Part shown: positions 4,480-5,460 of the stretch, piece after piece | Layout of the letters: the number at the start of each line of letters is the position of its first letter | How positions within the stretch are numbered: position 1 is the stretch's first letter | From: an uncultured Thermoleophilia bacterium | Lineage (GTDB): Bacteria; Actinomycetota; Thermoleophilia; UBA2241 | Assembly (NCBI GenBank): GCA_903921965.1 | Contig: CAIXSE010000285.1 | Span: forward strand, 1-5,460 | Length of the DNA stretch: 5,460 bases | Direction of reading: 5' to 3' | The notes under the pieces: generated by a model | The model's database searches: none | The model's input: only the letters and a program-made list of their open reading frames with translations | Told to the model about the DNA's origin: nothing | Translations under genes and position numbers: made by a program

Positions 4480-5460
4480 GCAGCCACTGGCTGCCCGGGC
4501 ACGCCCTGCGAGACGAGCCGCTCGAACTCCTGCGGCGTGCTCGAGCGCTGCTTCGCCAGCTCGCGGGTGATCAGGCCGCGCCGCACGAGGTCGGCGAGCG
4601 CGGAGTCCATGGTCTGCATGCCGAACTGCGTGCCGGTCTGCATGGTGGAGTAGATCTGGTGCGTCTTGCCCTCGCGGATGAGGTTGCGCACGGCCGGCGT
4701 GGGCACGAGGATCTCGCAGGCCACGACGCGGCCGCGGCCGTCCTTCGTGGGCAGCAACTGCTGGGTACACACGCCCATCAAGGTCGTGGACAGCTGCACG
4801 CGGATCTGCTCCTGCTGGTGCGGCGGGAAGACGTCGATGATGCGGTCGATCGTCTGCGGGGCGTCCTGCGTGTGCAGCGTGGCGAACACGAGGTGCCCGG
4901 TCTCGGCCGCGGTGAGGGCCGTGCCCATCGTCTCGGTGTCGCGCATCTCGCCGACGAGGATGATGTCCGGGTCCTGGCGCAGCACGCTCTTGAGGGCGCG
5001 GCTGAACCCCTTGGTGTCGGCGCCCACCTCGCGCTGGTTGACCATGCACTTCTTGTGGCGGTGGAGGAACTCGATGGGGTCCTCGATCGTCATGATGTGC
5101 TCTTCGCGGGTCTCGTTGATCTCGTCGATCATCGCCGCGAGCGTGGTGGACTTGCCTGAGCCGGTGGGACCCGTCACCACGACGAACCCGCGCGGCTTGC
5201 GCGTGAGCTCGTGCAGGGTGTGAGGCAGGCCGAGGTCCTCGAGGCGCTTGATGTTGAGCGGGATGAGGCGGAAGGCCGCGCCCAGGCTGTTGCGCTGGAA
5301 GTAGGCGTTCACGCGGAACCGGGCGCGCCCGGGGACCGAGTACGAGAAGTCGATCTCCCACTCGTTCTCGAGGCGCTGCCGCTGGTCCTGCGACAGGATG
5401 CTGTAGATGAGCTCGCGCGTGTCGTTCGCGCTCAGGCGCGGGTAGTCGAGGCGCTCGAGC
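4470..5460 (-). CDS. pilT: Type IV pilus retraction ATPase PilT, 5' end outside the window
   Basis: The visible part is 329 codons. Judged against Pseudomonas PilT, about 30 residues are missing beyond the right edge. It starts with LERLDYPRLSANDTRELIYS, then DFSYSVPGRARFRVNAYFQR, the N-terminal PAS-like domain and its junction with the ATPase domain. The in-frame GTG at 5312 is an internal Val of RFRVNAYF, not the true start. Counting from the first visible residue, the motor has Walker A GPTGSGKST (97-105), the Asp box TIEDPIEFLH (124-133), Walker B ILVGEMRD (167-174) and the His box TGHLVFATLH (187-196). AVRNLIRE (256-263) matches the AIRNLIRE signature that separates PilT from PilB and is needed for retraction, with one I-to-V change. 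PilT is a cytoplasmic hexamer that hydrolyses ATP to pull pili in, driving twitching motility and DNA uptake. It is the upstream gene of pilC here; pilB may lie further right. No damage was seen. Confidence 0.97.
   Translation of the reverse strand, partial: LERLDYPRLSANDTRELIYSILSQDQRQRLENEWEIDFSYSVPGRARFRVNAYFQRNSLGAAFRLIPLNIKRLEDLGLPHTLHELTRKPRGFVVVTGPTGSGKSTTLAAMIDEINETREEHIMTIEDPIEFLHRHKKCMVNQREVGADTKGFSRALKSVLRQDPDIILVGEMRDTETMGTALTAAETGHLVFATLHTQDAPQTIDRIIDVFPPHQQEQIRVQLSTTLMGVCTQQLLPTKDGRGRVVACEILVPTPAVRNLIREGKTHQIYSTMQTGTQFGMQTMDSALADLVRRGLITRELAKQRSSTPQEFERLVSQGVPGQPVAAGR

Noticed and set aside
3529..4653. 374-codon plus-strand open frame across pilC and the end of pilT
   Set aside because: Antisense to pilC, which has full-length family motifs. 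The translation is low-complexity and rich in His, Glu, Asp and Ala, as expected from reading G+C-rich codons backwards.
5310..5312. GTG as the start of pilT
   Set aside because: The same frame stays open to the window edge and encodes the conserved PilT N-terminal domain, so this codon is an internal valine.
4402..5361. 319-codon minus-strand frame overlapping pilT
   Set aside because: Its translation is Arg/His/Pro-rich nonsense, while the frame of 4470-5460 carries every PilT motif.
1..5460. CRISPR arrays, tRNA or rRNA genes, insertion sequences
   Set aside because: No regularly spaced repeats, cloverleaf-like segment, rRNA-like sequence, transposase motif or terminal inverted repeats were seen.

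Overview
The window holds part of a type IV pilus locus from a high-G+C bacterium (about two thirds G+C by eye). Four genes run leftward on the minus strand: the 3' part of pilT (retraction ATPase), pilC (inner-membrane platform protein), a group-3 RNA polymerase sigma factor of the SigB/SigF/SigG/FliA kind, and a predicted lipoprotein. At the far left, also on the minus strand, is the first 36 codons of a type IV prepilin. Between the lipoprotein and the prepilin, one gene on the plus strand encodes a polytopic membrane protein that looks like a GT-C fold glycosyltransferase. It converges tail-to-tail with the lipoprotein gene (7-bp gap) and is divergent from the prepilin (251-bp gap).

Organism: the SigB/F/G-type sigma factor, the prepilin sequence around IAIPMFLGQR, the GTG starts and the base composition fit a Gram-positive-type, high-G+C lineage. 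A deep-branching Actinobacteria/Coriobacteriia-like genome is my best guess. This is an inference; the window has no rRNA or other taxonomic marker.

Layout: 1-110 prepilin (minus, continues beyond the left edge); 111-361 divergent intergenic region with an imperfect 10-bp dyad and -10-like hexamers; 362-1720 GT-C-like membrane protein (plus); 1728-2372 lipoprotein (minus); 2395-2423 GC-rich hairpin; 2424-3164 sigma factor (minus); 3181-4392 pilC (minus); 4393-4469 spacer with a hairpin around the pilT stop codon; 4470-5460 pilT (minus, 5' end beyond the right edge).

How the parts may work together: PilT powers pilus retraction, PilC is the membrane platform on which the motor acts, and the prepilin is a fibre subunit. 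The sigma factor starts 16 bp after pilC, so it is probably co-transcribed with the motor genes and could set expression of the pilin or other pilus genes. The membrane glycosyltransferase beside the pilin could modify the pilin or make a surface glycan. The last two ideas are inferences from position. The most notable feature is the sigma factor inside a pilus operon with no anti-sigma gene in view.
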